This document shows, piece after piece, positions 49,688 through 61,965 of a stretch of 64,000 nucleotides of DNA (position 1 is the first letter of the stretch; every line of letters starts with the position of its first letter). The notes under the pieces are model-generated. The model made no database searches, had not been told where the DNA came from, and was given only the letters and a program-made list of their open reading frames with translations. The position numbers and the translations under genes are program-made. This DNA is from Acanthococcus lagerstroemiae (taxonomy: Eukaryota; Arthropoda; Insecta; Hemiptera; Eriococcidae), in assembly GCA_031841125.1 (NCBI GenBank), contig CM063109.1:23531321-23595320 (forward strand), in the 5' to 3' direction.

Positions 49688-50113
49688 CGCCGACAGCGTC
49701 CCGTCCGTCCCGTCGCAAGAGTACCATCATCACCTCATCCACATCACCAATGGAAAATCTGATTCTTATCACGCGAAAGAAATAAGGTGTAAATAAATAA
49801 CTAAATTTGATAGCCGAATGACGGGGACGAGTTTCATTTGATTTTACCATAATTGAAATTATTTTTCCTCCGACGCTCCGAGCTTGAAAACTTAAAGTTC
49901 GATTTGTAAACGTGCGTCGCTCAAGATGCGATTTCGATGATTTTGGAAGTCCGCTGTAGTCGCTACTTAGGTTTGCTTGAGATCGGTGCTTTCATTGCAG
50001 ACTCTGTTTCAACTTGTTTATCATTGTCTACACGATTATGCTTGTATCATCTAAGTTTTAGCTCTTCGAAAGACTATTGCAATATAAAGTAAGACTTTGT
50101 AATTGGTGTAAAC

Positions 50114-52691
50114 ATGGATAATGATGAGGTTTTATTGGAGGAGAAGAAAAATATGATCAATCCAGACGGTGATAGTTATGAGAGTGATAAAGAAACATCG
50201 AAGTCCTGTCTCAAAGGTAATTATTTTGTATTAACCGGAGTACTTAAGAACTATTGATTATCAAATATTAATACGAGTTCCCTATTTTAGAAGAAGAACG
50301 TGACAGAAAAAGCCGGGAGATTGAACGATTTCTAGAAGAGAATCAGTATATGAATGATTCAAAATACATGAAAAAATTACGGTCATTTGCTCGGTCGGAA
50401 GGAGGTCTTCTTAACGGTGAGTATAAAAGAGTTATTCATGTTTTTTATTGCTACATTACTCTAAAGTCACAGCTATAGGCATTAGAAATACATTGATGCA
50501 TTTTCTAGTATCGAATCGTCTGATAAGTTGTGTGTGTGTCTGTCTGTATGGGCTATCCGGAAAGGGCTCATTTCTTCACTCTACACTCTACAGAAGCACA
50601 CAAGTGAAAAATGACTTTGCATAAATCCTTATTTAATTTTAGCAAAATGATTCATTATTGTAAAATACTGTTGATAATTTTTGTATAGAAAAAAAAAACT
50701 GTAGCTTAAAATTTAATATTACAACTAAATTGTTCCAATGATTTTAGATGACATCCGAAAACGAGTTTGGCCTCTGTTACTGGAATTAAATCCTGATAAT
50801 TTAGAGCCATATCCTGAAAATGTGGAGTATTCTCACGTCGAATTTTCTCAGGTCGTCTTGGACGTGAATCGCTCAATAAAACGATTCCCACCAGCCATTC
50901 CTTCTGATCAACGAGTCTCAATGCAAGATCAGCTCATACGTTTGATACTCAGGGTTATAACGAAACATCCTCAATTACAGTATTATCAGGTACAAATTTT
51001 CTTTAAAATAAAATAATAATAATGCTCTTATTTGAATTTGTTTAATTCAATTGTTATTTTTCCTTAGGGATATCACGACGTAGCCATCACATTCCTTTTA
51101 GTAGTCGGAGAAACAATGGCATTCCACATTATGGAAAAATTATCCACTAATCATTTAAAACATTTCATGGAACCTACCATGGAGAAGACTGCCGAATTAT
51201 TAGATTATATTTTTCCATTACTCGATCATATGCACCCCGAGCTTTGTGATTACGTCGAAAGGTACATAAGATAAATCTGGTTGCTCAGTATTTCCTAATT
51301 CTTATAACATTTATCATTTGGAAGTTTCAAAACGTGTACTTGTTTATTTACAGAGCTGAAGTGGGATCGATGTTCTCTTTGCCTTGGTTTTTGACCTGGT
51401 ACAGTCATACGTTGAGTAATTATGAAGACGTCGTGAGGCTGTATGATTATTTTCTAGCCTCTGAACCGCTGATTCCATTATACTTGATACCTCAAATTAT
51501 GATATACCGACAAGATGCCATTTTTCAGACTGAATGTGAAATGTCGTGCCTTCATCAAATATTATCCGATGTACGTATTTATTTGAGTCAGTTGAGCCTT
51601 CGAAATTGTAATATTCTGAGAATAAAATGTCTCAAAATTATCATCTACTCGCATTAACCCACACTTCGTGGAAAAACTGATCGATTCGCGCTCTGTACGC
51701 TGTTTTCTCACCAAACGATGTGTCTAAATTGCCAACTGACATGTTCGAAAACAGGAATTCAGAATTTCAGAGATGCTTTTATATACTCATTTAATCTTTC
51801 ATGGACTTGATTTTTAAGGAACTGAATTTCGGATGGGAAAATAATGTATTGAATTTTTGTGTCAAATTTTTCAGTTACCGGATGACTTACCTTTCGATGA
51901 GCTGTTGATTAAATCCACTGAACTGTATAATCAGTATCCACCAGAGGACGTTGAAAAGGAAACTGTCATTCGACGTATTAAAAAGTGAGCATTTCGACAT
52001 TTTCTTTATGTGTTTTCCACAATGTTGATCGTTGATCATTGGAATTTTTTGACCTTACTGCTGTGATAAGAAAAAAAAAAAAACTGTTTGCTCAACGTCA
52101 GTTGGTAAATTTCGAGCGAAGGTCACATCTGTGTATACTGAACTCCGAAATTGAATTTCTGTATTGATTCATTAATGTAAATTAACTGATTGGCGATAAA
52201 TAACTTTGGTTCACATTTGAATGGAAAAAATTGGAAGTTGATCATCTCACTGACTGACTTGACGAACACTAAGGGAATTATCAATTGTTGATAGCGAAGA
52301 TACGGAAATAAACAACGAGCATCAAGTTGGGATTTCCTTCATTAAAGGCGGCAATCCCCGCTTCAAGTTGTAAAAGGTTACAAACTTTCGAATGATTGAC
52401 AATACGAACGTCCGTAAACCGTGTTTACGATGTTGCAGGAAAGCTGTACAGGAAGAGAGGATGAAAGCGCGAGCAGAATTGCAGAAAGAGTACCAGTTGA
52501 GGAACCAAACTGCGAAAACAAATCAACGTACCTGGAATTTCATGCACCGTGTGTTGCCATCGTGGTTCTTTCCCGCTGGCCGAATCAGTTTCTTCGTGGT
52601 TAGCGCGAGCTTCCTAGCCGGATTGTACGCCTATTATCGTTATACAAACACTTACGATGTGTACAGCCAACAAAATATTAGTACAAAGTGA
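50114..52691 (+). CDS. TBC1D20: TBC1 domain family member 20-like Rab GAP
   Basis: TBC1D20 is an ER membrane GTPase-activating protein for Rab1 and Rab18 and acts on ER-Golgi traffic and lipid droplets. Seven plus-strand exons: 50114-50216, 50291-50416, 50748-50989, 51068-51261, 51354-51570, 51875-51984 and 52439-52691. All have GT-AG borders, giving 414 residues (the human protein has 403). The TBC dual fingers are present: Arg118 in LDVNRSIKRFP and Gln157 in QYYQGYHDV. The C-terminal exon has a charged helix, then a single hydrophobic segment (about 379-396, ISFFVVSASFLAGLYAYY) near the end, as expected for a tail-anchored protein. A 3' UTR of about 500 bp is suggested by AATAAA near 53171 and 53189. 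Phases join cleanly and no defects are seen. Confidence 0.94.
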
Positions 52692-54190
52692 TGCGGAATA
52701 TAATGGGTGGAATTTCATTACGGTTGCCTTTGTTTGCTCTTTTATATGTTTCCATTTACGCTTTTAATTGTTTTAACGTCTGACGTTTTGTGGAGTACAA
52801 ATTAACGGTCGGGAAATTTGTGCCAAAATTTGTGATGAACAGATAGCACGATGTAAATTATTGAATATTTTTTAAATCTAGATGATTTGTTCTCATCATC
52901 GAATGCGTCTCATCCATCTACTTTGTTTTTAGTTCGAGTTAATTTGAGGTTGTGAGTTGAATAATTACTCGAGAACATGAATAATATCGAAGAATGATAT
53001 GTTACTGAGATCTGTACCACTCGATAACATTTTTCTACTTTTTTTTTTTTTTTACGCGTGCTTTCCTCATATTTTATGTTTTGAATTCATGGAAATGTTA
53101 AACCGTTAGTATTTAGTTTATCGTGCTATTATTTTCCTGATATTATCTGTGATTTGTTAGTTGATATTTAAAATAAAAAAATTACTCAATAAATGTTTTC
53201 CCGTTATATTGAATTCATTATATGTGTTAATTTTACCTGCAACCCAGAATTGAAATTAGATATCCTAAATCTTAGAATGGTAAAAGTTGACCATGTCTTT
53301 TGTCTTTGTTCTAGTATGGTTTTTTTTTTGGTACTGATAGTGATTCTTTGGCCTCGCATTGTTCTCAATTCTTTTAACGGTTCAACTATCTTGAAAAAAA
53401 CCATTTCTTAAGAAGATAGTTCAGAACACGATTCTTCTCAAAAATTTCAAAGAATCTTAAAGTCTTGAAAAAGTCTTGAGGATTAGGATAGTTTTCTCTT
53501 TTGACAATAATTCTGTGAGAGCTTTCAAGACGATAGAAACTAGAAACATAGTAAGAGCCTTAGAGAACTCTTCAAAGTCCTAAAGAATCCGAGGTGAGTC
53601 TTGAAGACTTAATCAAGTCTGGAATTTTGCAATAGTAATTAAATCTTCCCAAACATTCAGTTCATCAAGCGAAACCTAAATTTTAAATGCAAAACGTTGC
53701 ACTTATCTTCTTATTGGCGCGAGTAGGTATATTAAATGCATCATAGTTAGTTGCTGAAGCCGTTATTAAAGTTCAAAAAATTTTTATTGTCGTACGATGG
53801 TACAGGTATACTCACCGAATCAAAAGTTTGAAAATGTTGATGGGATACATTGGAGAGATGTTCTAACCCTACTACTCACTGGGGCCACAAAAGCAAAGGG
53901 GTCACATATTCGATGTGGGGTCTTGTGAATACTCTTGAGGTCTGCTCTGCATCTGTGCTATTGTTCGTTATTATGGGCGGCAGCATGTTTTGTGAATGAT
54001 ATTTCTCAGCTTCATTCATCATTTTATGTACGTTTCAAAAGTGAATCCAAAGTACAAAAGTACCCTAGAGCAGCACGACAGCAAAGGAAAAACAATGTGA
54101 ATATATAATGGAGACACATGAATGGACTAATTATAAAATCTCTTTGTTTCATATAGTCAAACATTGCATTTAAACAGGTTGTTACATATT
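52692..54190. other. TBC1D20 3' UTR and gene-free flank
   Basis: After the probable 3' UTR, a stretch at 53400-53640 repeats short AAGTCTTGAA-like words in both orientations, a low-complexity pattern without coding potential. A poly-T run lies near 53040. Confidence 0.4.
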
Positions 54191-54360
54191 TGTATTTACA
54201 TTCATGTATTATATGTCACATATATGTACATTCATGTATTATATGTCACATATATGTACATTCATGTATTATATGTCACATATATGTACATTCATGTATT
54301 ATATGTCACATATATGTACATTCATGTATTATATGTCACATTTGTATGTACTTTCATGTA
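54191..54360. repeat. 30-bp minisatellite, about 5 units
   Basis: Units beginning TTCATGTATTATATGTCACA and ending TATATGTACA start at 54201, 54231, 54261, 54291 and 54321. The first four are identical, which implies recent expansion. Because 30 is divisible by three, all forward frames stay open across the array and produce artificial repetitive peptides; no protein is implied. Confidence 0.9.
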
Positions 54361-54726
54361 TTCTGCGTTCTCCAGTTTTGTCTTTTTATGTTGGTTTTTT
54401 ATACTCATGTTCACAAAATCGGGCAAAGTTTAAAAAATTCCTGCATGATCGCATTTTACATACACGACTAATATGCTCCGGACCCCCTAAACATCCTTTT
54501 TCAGCATTCTTTTCCAATTTCAATTTCTTTCACTCACTCACTCATTCACTTTCTCTCTCTTTATTTTATTTTATTTTTTTTTAAATAAATTTTTCACTAA
54601 AGTTTTCCTGATTGATCTGTCGGTCTTATTTCTTGCTTACATTATTTACGCTCCATTAACATGAAGAAGCTTATATCTAGGAAACTTTATTTTCTAAGCT
54701 CCAGAATCTTAAAAAAATCCTTAGAT

Positions 54727-54961
54727 TTGGAGACGCTAATCAGCAAGAGGCTAGCAAAATTCGCTTTTTGAAAACACGTGATTCGAAATTCAAGAGCCAT
54801 GTAGAAACTATGGGACACAGCGTTTACTGATAAGCTTTTTACAACTTGAGTACACATTTTTGAATAGGAGGCCCAATTTTGAAAAATTCTACTTTTTACG
54901 CTCTTTCCAACATTTTGTTTGCAAATGTTAGTTGGTTCCTTCTTGCTGAATAGCGTCCAAA
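54727..54961. mobile_element. MITE family A, copy 5
   Basis: From TTGGAGACGCTAATCAGCAA to CTTGCTGAATAGCGTCCAA, 235 bp; about 20 bp shorter than copy 3 owing to an internal deletion after ACGCTCTTTCCAA. It lies about 650 bp upstream of the Dlat start. Confidence 0.8.
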
Positions 54962-55615
54962 TTTAAGGATTTTGGAGTTGGCAAGCCTGTGAAACCAAGC
55001 ACACCAAGCAGCATCAGTGTTGTCACTTGACGAAACTTAAAATGATTAGATCGTCAATTCCCGTTTCCCGCTGAAGGGTCAACGATCAAATTTATCCTAT
55101 CTTATCGGTCAGAGGTACTCGCGCTTTCACATGCGATAAACTCAATCTTTTACACTTTCATTTTCTGAAATCATTTATCAGTGTTTTTGAATTGATGTTG
55201 AAATAGCCAATCAGAGTGATGTCATGACTGGGTCAAGAAATTCAACCTCGTGATCGAATATCGGTCAACCTTGCCATTATCGAATAAGTCAAGGTCAAAT
55301 ATTTGCCATACACAAATTCAGTTCTGTAATTCGCGGTGTTTTCTAATTATTTCGGTAAAACCGCGTAATATTTTCAGCCAACATCTGGTCAGATCATTGA
55401 TATTTTCTACGGCACATTCACAACGTACCGGTTTCTAGAATTGCACGACTCGTTTTCCGCAAGGGTGAGATTGATAATGGTGGTGATAAGGAACTCGTGG
55501 TTTTAACCTTTACGTCCTTCCGCCGAACCAGATTTGTCGTTCGTTCGTGTTATAGCTCATCTCCAGCTCGCATATCTCTCGGTATTTTCGTTAGTCGGTG
55601 CTTCATAGTAGTTCC

Positions 55616-57714
55616 ATGATCGTGAAAATGTCGAAAGTACTGAGGAATATCGCGCTAAAGGGTAACATCCAGACGAAACTAACTAGAAATACGATTCGCG
55701 GCTTTAGTTTTGCTCAATTCAGGAACGCGAAGCAAATTAGTAAATACAAACAGTAAGTGATCTACGTTCTTCAATTTCATCATAGCAGCTTTCTCATGTT
55801 TTTGCTGGAATGGATATAGGCGGAACTAACGGATGATCTGTGTTTTTGACAGTGTCGGAGGACTCAACACGAATCAGTCATACCTACTGCCAATGTACAC
55901 CAATTCGAAGCGATTCTACTCAGCTGAATATCCTAGTCATAGCAAAGTGTTGTTACCTGCGCTGTCGCCTACCATGGACATGGGCACTATAGTCAGTTGG
56001 GCGAAGAAAGAAGGTATGTTTTTAAGACAGAATCGGTTTATAAATTGACATCACTGCATAAGCTTTTCGCAATTTTAGACCTGCACTAGTATTCCGTACG
56101 TGGTATCCCCTACAGTTACGCGGACACTTCTCGTAGATACTACCTCTGTCTAGTCCTTGGCTAGTTTTCATTGATAATTTAAATGTATAATAAGCCATCT
56201 TTAGAATACATTATTGAGTCTGATTTCATTTGCAGGTGACAAGCTGAACGAAGGTGATTTACTAGCCGAAATTGAAACCGATAAAGCAACAATGGGCTTC
56301 GAAACACCAGAGGAAGGTTATCTAGCCAAAATATTCGTGCCAGCTGGAACTAAAGATGTTCCTATCGGCAAGGTGAGTGAACTTCCAAACTCAAAGGTTG
56401 GGAGTGGTCCATTTGACTGAGAATTTTCATATTGAAATTCTGTTTTCAGCTAGTCTGTATTATAGTCGAAGATCCGAGTCATATAGCAGCATTTAAAGAC
56501 TATGTGGACGATGCACCAGCGACGAAAGCATCGCCACCGCCCGCTGCAGCTCCGCCGCCGCCTCCTAAAGCAGTGCCAGCATCACCGCCCCCGCCATCGG
56601 CTTCGTCGTTTTCAGCACCTCCGCAGACTGCCCCCAAAAGCTCAGATCGCCTTTTTGCTAGTCCTTTAGCTAAGAGACTAGCGGCTGATCAGGGTGTCGA
56701 TTTAAGCGTGAGTATTGATGAACTTTGGGATAAAATCTTGGCAGAAGTATATCCTGAATACAAACGTTTGCCGTTTTGTACGGTTTCGTTTGATGGGGAT
56801 GACCTTGCACAGTAACGCTTTCGAATATAATAATTTTCAATACCACGTGCAAGATAACCTCATGGATCTAGAGTTTCCGGACAGTCATCGGTTGATTTCT
56901 TCGTGCACATGACTTGAGACGGAGAACAGATGCGAAATTAGAATACGAGCGTGGTCCAAAGCGTTCCAAATATCCATCCGGATTAAATTTTCGTCGAGAA
57001 TCTCGCGGATGGTGATGCGTAACCGTTTTGTTCTTATAGACAATTGGTACCGGCTCCGGCATTTTTGGTTCTATTAAATCGAAAGATCTAAGTCGAGCGG
57101 GCAAGAAAGTCAGTGTTGCCGATACGGCGAGACCCGTAAAGGGAGATGGTTACGAAGATCGCCCAGTTTCCACAGTCAGAGGTGTTATTGCCAAGAGATT
57201 ACTGCAGTCTAAACAGGTGTGATAACAGAGTTTTCTGCTTGATGACTATCAATGAATCGAATTTAAGTGCTAGTTTGTTCTTGCAGACAATTCCTCACTA
57301 TTACTTGAATGTAGACCTGAATCTAGATGAAATCGTAAAGCTACGGAAAAAATTAAACGAGTTTCTCGAGAAGGATGGTGTTCGGCTGACTATCAACGAT
57401 TTCATTATTAAAGCTACCGCGTTGGCATGCAAAAAAGTACCAGATGCTAATTCAGCTTGGATGGATACGTTTATCAGACGGTACGTATCGTGCGGTCCTG
57501 TTTGTTCCTCGTAAACGATTTGAGGAGTTTCTAACAGTGTCACATTTGCAGTTATAACGCCGTTGATGTGAGTGTGGCTGTCAACTCCGAAAAAGGTCTT
57601 ATCACTCCTATCGTGTTCGACGCCGAAAAGAAAGGCTTAGCTGAGATTAGCAGTGACGTCAAGCGATTAGCTGCGAAGGCTCGAGAAGGCACTCTACAGC
57701 CCCAAGAATTCCAG
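55616..57714 (+). CDS. Dlat: Dihydrolipoamide acetyltransferase of pyruvate dehydrogenase (E2), 3' end missing
   Basis: E2 is the core of the mitochondrial pyruvate dehydrogenase complex and transfers acetyl from E1 to CoA on a swinging lipoyl arm. Seven plus-strand exons are visible: 55616-55752, 55853-56013, 56236-56372, 56450-56707, 57040-57216, 57287-57480 and 57552-57714, in continuous phase. Order: mitochondrial presequence (to about residue 75), one lipoyl domain with lipoyl-Lys in ETDKATMGF, an Ala/Pro linker with PPPPP runs, the E1/E3-binding domain ([16 protein letters not shown]...GTGSG), then the catalytic domain [12 protein letters not shown] to [12 protein letters not shown]. 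It stops just before the expected GGTF segment; the roughly 90 C-terminal residues with the HxxxDG active site are absent from 57715-64000. Either the last intron exceeds 6.3 kb or the gene is cut. Human E2 has two lipoyl domains; I see one. Confidence 0.94.
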
Positions 57715-58100
57715 GTAGATTGTAGCCTTGGATTTAGTTTTCGTAGTATACCGTTTAAATTTCGATATGATTTGAATCTGGCCTGCGGGACCATATTCAT
57801 AATTTCACCTTATCTGAGATATGGATGTTCAAAAGTTCAAATTCAGAAGCGGAGATAAAGTCTTCGCCTATATGATAAACTATGCCAAGCAACAAGTAAA
57901 GCTCGGGTCGGTTTTATTTATTCCTCAAGTAAATTGATATTTGGAGTAATTCAGTCAACACATTGTATTCTAACGTGTTTGATTATTGAGATGCCAATTA
58001 TCAGTTTGGTCGGAGAGTAATCGAAATTGATCAGTCTTATTGTGGTTTAGCATAATCTGTCATTTGATCTCAATGGTGCTTAAGGCAAATAAGGTTATCA
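57715..58100. other. Start of the presumed last Dlat intron
   Basis: The Dlat frame closes soon after the GTAGAT donor at 57715. Nothing in this interval continues the protein, and I see no repeat. Confidence 0.45.
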
Positions 58101-58682
58101 AATGAAAAATTAGGTGTTTTTGTAAGGCCCGAGGGGGGGGGGATATTTTGAAATGTGTAAATAGTTTGTTTTTTAGAGGATGAGGAGATGAACATAAAAA
58201 GTGTTTTAATGGTTCCGGGAGGTCTTGAAAGGATAAGCCTTCTTTTCTGTGTGCTAATGCTTAAACGTGGAACTGTATAAGACGATAAAAAATGTGGTCC
58301 TTTGGGCCGGATGCTCATGTTTGTAATTTGATCAGATGGATGTTAGAGAGAAGAGGTGTTTTTTGTGAGGACGGGGGAGGAAGGATTTTGAAATATGTAA
58401 ATAACTTGTTTCTCCGAGGAGGAGGTGAAAGTGAAAAATGTATGGTTCCGAAAGATCTTGAAAGGCTAATCCTTCCCTTTTGTCTTTTAATGTTTAAACG
58501 TAAAAGGTGTACCAGATGATCAAAAATTTGGTCCTTCGGGCCGGAGGCTTATGTTCATAATTTGACCTGATAGATGTTAAAAGAGGTATTTTGTGAGACT
58601 GGGAGAGAAGGGGGTTGAAATATGTAAATAGCTTGTTTTTCGGTGGACGAGGGAGTGAAGATGAACAGTTTTTATGGTTCCG

Positions 58683-58916
58683 TAGCCAGCGAGGGGCAAG
58701 GGGGCATTTGCCCCCCCCCCCGGAATTAAAAAAAATTATTTTCCGGTACTCACAGAATTATTTTTGAATATTTAAAGTCAACTGAATAATTCGCAGAAAA
58801 TAGGATGTGCCCAGATGCCTAGACGCTGGACAATGAAAATGTGTGACTGGCGCCACACTAATAGCTTATAATTCTAACTTTTTGCCCCTCCTTGGAAAAA
58901 GTTCTAGCTACGTCTA
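58683..58916. mobile_element. hAT-like MITE with G/C tract, inserted in the repeat array
   Basis: It splits a unit of the 235-bp array. TGGTTCCG lies immediately on both sides (58675-58682 and 58917-58924), and the uninterrupted unit at 58443 shows it once. Ends are related inversely (GTAGCCAGCGAGGGGCAA and, inverse of the right end, CGTAGCTAGAACTTTTTCC with GAGGGGCAA following). It contains a 13-base C run. No coding. Confidence 0.65.
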
Positions 58917-59315
58917 TGGTTCCGAGAGATCTTGATTCAATTTTCAATTTTGTCGAATTTGTTGAATTTTTTTTTCCCCCTAAATATGTGTCATAACTCC
59001 AGAGACGGAACTTGAATTTCAGTTTGGGGGGAGTGGAGAAAAGGATACGCCTTTCCTCTTGTCTTCTAATGTTTAAATGTAAAACGGCGGGTCAAGTGAT
59101 CAAAAATTTAGTCCTTTGGGCCCGAGGTTCTTGTTTGTAATTTGACTTGATAGAGGTAAAAACTCGGAGGCAAAGGTTGTTTCTTTTCAGTGACGAGGGA
59201 AGTGGAAATCTGAGAAACATGCGAGATGGGTCAATAAGCCTGTAGCATGTGGTCGCCTTCCTCAAGGAGGAGGGGGATTCGTAACTTGAAGCAAAAGGAA
59301 ATTCTCTTTGGCATT

Positions 59316-59532
59316 CTCTTCTTCTAATTTACTTTCAACCCAAGCCCTAGAGTCCGCCCTTTCGAGCATTACTTCAGAGATGTCGGGGAGGCTGTTAGGG
59401 CTGTCTTAGCCCTCTTCCCTTCTGGCCGAAAAACCGGCCTAGGTTGAAATCTGGTGAGTTGCTACGTGGGCTCGAACCCGGGACCTCCGGATTCTAAGAC
59501 CAACGTGCTATCTACTCGGCCAACCAGACCCC
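59316..59532 (-). mobile_element. tRNA-derived SINE with 13-bp target duplication
   Basis: The insert is flanked exactly by TCTCTTTGGCATT (59303-59315 and 59533-59545). On the minus strand its head (59528-59450) is tRNA-like: an A box TGGCCGAGTAG, an anticodon-loop-like CTTAGAA and a B box GGTTCGAGCCC, the internal RNA polymerase III promoter. T-stem mismatches and extra bases before the 3' acceptor-like ACCAGA mean it is not a working tRNA. The A-box style suggests a Leu or Ser tRNA ancestor. A body of about 100 bp with a CCGGTTTTTCGGCC foldback follows, and the tail is GAA-rich (TTAGAAGAAGAG). The intact duplication implies a fairly recent insertion. Confidence 0.85.
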
Positions 59533-60483
59533 TCTCTTTGGCATTAACAAAGTCTTGAAAGGGCTAAGCCCCTTCCATCCCCTCCTCTTTTCACATCTCA
59601 ACGCAAAAACATTACATGTTGTTCTCCCTACCGGATTCAAAAGAATCACTTTTCTTTGTAAATAGTTCTTAGCGTTCTGATGAATGTGCGATTTCGAACG
59701 AAAGATCGGTGGTAATTCAATAATATTGAATTCTCTCGAATATAGTTTGGATTTGAAAATAATTATGGTCCGATCTCAAGGACCATATTATTTGTAATTA
59801 CTTTGGATTTGAGATGTTCCCATTCAGAAGTGACGATGAAGTATCTTTTTGAGTAGGGATTCATTTTGAAAAATGTGAACAAGTTCATAGCGTGAGCTTT
59901 TTCCAGGAGAGAGAGCGGGATAGGAGTTGAATGAAATTTTCTCATGATTTGGGGCGGTTTTCGAAAGGTAAGCCTCTTTCACTATCTCTGCCTGTGTTCA
60001 AACTTCTAATTAGAAAACAAACTATTATAAATGTGGTCCCCCGAGCCGGAAGCGGGTGTTCATAATTTGATCCGATGAAAGTTGTTCCAATTCTGAGGAA
60101 AACATATTCTTTCAACTGGATGGGAAAATCTGTGCGGATTTCAGGATCCCTTGTGAGGGCTAAGCTCGTCACCGTAATGAGAATGTGGTTATTCAAGTCT
60201 GGTACCACGGAATCACTTTCTTTTGTTTTAAATGCGCTTTAAAGTCCTAGTGAGTACGCAATTTCGAAAAAAGTAGGTTGTTATTGAATTCTATTGAATA
60301 TCACTTGAATTTGATAACGAGCAGAATCCTGGCTGAGTGGCATATCGACAGCATTATGTGAGAGATGTTGTTCAGATTCTGAGGTGAAACTGAGGAAGGA
60401 CAATTCACTTTAAAATGTATATGGTCCGTGACATGTGCTTATTCCAGTGGGAAGGGGATGATGGTGTCAGTGGCAGATTTACC

Positions 60484-60808
60484 ATTGGGATTTAAACCTA
60501 GAGTTTCAAGTGTTGGCAGTCCTGTATATGTGTGAGTGATCACGTATGATTTACCGTAAGCGTGTGATAAACTTCAGCTATAATTAAATCGATTGGAAAT
60601 TCACTTTCAAAGAAAATTTGTCCTAAATGTAATTGCATCATCACCAAAAAATTGAATTATCAGTTCTACTGGTAGAATAATTTTTACTCGTTTATGTACC
60701 CACCTGAAGATAGCAGTGTTTCTATTTGAAAGTATGCATGATCACTCATTCATTTTCACCCACACAGGTGATTTTGCAGCACACTCTGGTGCAAGTTTAA
60801 ACCGAAAT
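60484..60808. mobile_element. MITE family B, copy 4 (full length)
   Basis: 325 bp from ATTGGGATTTAAACCTAGAG to GTGCAAGTTTAAACCGAAAT; the opposite orientation to copies 2 and 3. The interior contains AATTTGTCCTAAATGTAA and ACCTGAAGATAGCAGTGTTT, inverse to the other copies. Confidence 0.8.
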
Positions 60809-60879
60809 TGTGCAAAGAAAAAATTGGCACACAGTTGAAAATCAAATGAATCCAGCCTTGTCCGTAGCCCCTCTAGGTT

Positions 60880-61850
60880 TTTCTTGGAGAGATCCTGTAG
60901 ATAAAAATGATTTTTTATCGAAAATTCAGTGAAACAAAAAGAAAGAGAATGATTGGTGCCTGCCAGTAGCAAGTTATGCGACTTGAATAACATGCAAATT
61001 CGGAAATTATGTTCTTTTTGAATATTCTTATAACCTTGGATAACCTTGGGGGGAAAACGTAAAATTTTCTGGAAAATTGCTGATACCTCAAAAGCGGTGA
61101 CAGATGAAGAAAAGCAGAGGAAATTTGGTAACGAAGTCTTTACTGAAGAAGTGCTAATTTTTCATTTTCTACATTTTGAAACCATTTTGCCCCAGCCTCT
61201 GGAGGAGTTTCTACATATCTCTTGGGAAGGTAATGCTGAAACAAATAATTTTTACAGAGGACATATTTGAACAAATTGATAATTATTACCTTCGGGTTCC
61301 AGGTTATGATGTAAACATGCCCTCAGCTTCTTAGGGCTTCTGGGGAGGTACTGCAGATGAAAATGATTTGTACAGAAGAAGCAGTCGTGCAAATTGTTAA
61401 TTTGTATCTGGTAGTAGTTGGTTACAAGGCCGGATTTACCTGATTGGCCGCTGTGCGCTAATTTTGTTTTGCCGCCCAAAAATATACTCGCAACAAATTT
61501 TATCCCCATCTTATTCGTTGTCCATTTTCTCCTGAAATGTGCCGTCCTCAAAATTTTGCCACTCTGTGCTTAAGCATGCTAATAATAGTGTGGTGGGACG
61601 TATGGCGATTCACGCATGCCAAAATGACCCCTATGACACCGCACCCCCAGCACCGGAAACTCCCCTTTCGGGCATCGCATCAGTGGCCGGGGGGTAGCTG
61701 AATGTTAAATCTACCGTTGGCTGGGAGCCGGTCAATATCATAACCAACTATTACCAGATACAAATTATCAATTTGCCCAACTGCTTCATTTATAGAGATC
61801 ATTCTCATCTGCAGCATCTCCCCAAGAGAAGCCCAAAGAGTAGGGTGGAT
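60880..61850. repeat. Cluster of related segments, one pair inverted
   Basis: Segments near 60889, 61219 and 61346 (plus) and 61843 down to 61735 (minus) are similar. They share the pattern TCTTGGGGAGATGCTGCAGA, then AATGATYTNTAYA and AATTTGTATCTGGTA. The copies near 61340-61430 and 61735-61845 form an inverted repeat with about 95 bp per arm. In one frame several encode SWGGTADENDLYR-like peptides, each soon interrupted by a stop. Possibly decayed duplicated exons or repeats of unknown origin. Confidence 0.45.
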
Positions 61851-61965
61851 CGTCAAAAAGAGGTAAAAAAAATTTCGGATTTTAGAGCGCGACCTAGTTA
61901 TAAAGTTGCCTTTAATGAAAAAAAGTGTTAAAAATTTTTTTTAATTTTTAAATTTTTCCGAAGGG

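Larger units (their letters stand above)
48687..50113. other. Divergent promoter interval between SENP8 and TBC1D20, with foldbacks
   Basis: Promoters of SENP8 (minus) and the TBC1D20-like gene (plus) should lie at the two ends. The middle holds three structured items annotated separately: a 24-bp palindromic insertion (49161), a hairpin (49361) and family A copy 4 (49434). No additional gene. Confidence 0.45.
58110..60150. repeat. Diverged repeat array of about 235-bp units
   Basis: Units share ATGGTTCCGNNAGATCTTG, TTTAAACGTAAAA and GGGCCGGANGCTNATGTT-TNTAATTTGA. The last block recurs near 58305, 58538, 59128 and 60040; the first spacing is 233 bp and later ones are enlarged by insertions, namely the element at 58683 and the SINE at 59316. 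This is an old tandem duplication inside the presumed Dlat intron. No coding potential. Confidence 0.6.

Noticed and set aside
54164..54584. Overlapping open frames with repeated histidine/tyrosine-rich peptides
   Set aside because: They are translations of the 30-bp tandem repeat, whose unit length is divisible by three, so all three forward frames stay open. No start context, splice signals or family match.
59450..59528. Functional tRNA gene (anticodon TAG) on the minus strand
   Set aside because: T-stem has two mismatches, the D-stem is weak and extra bases precede the 3' acceptor strand. It is the head of a SINE with its own target duplication.
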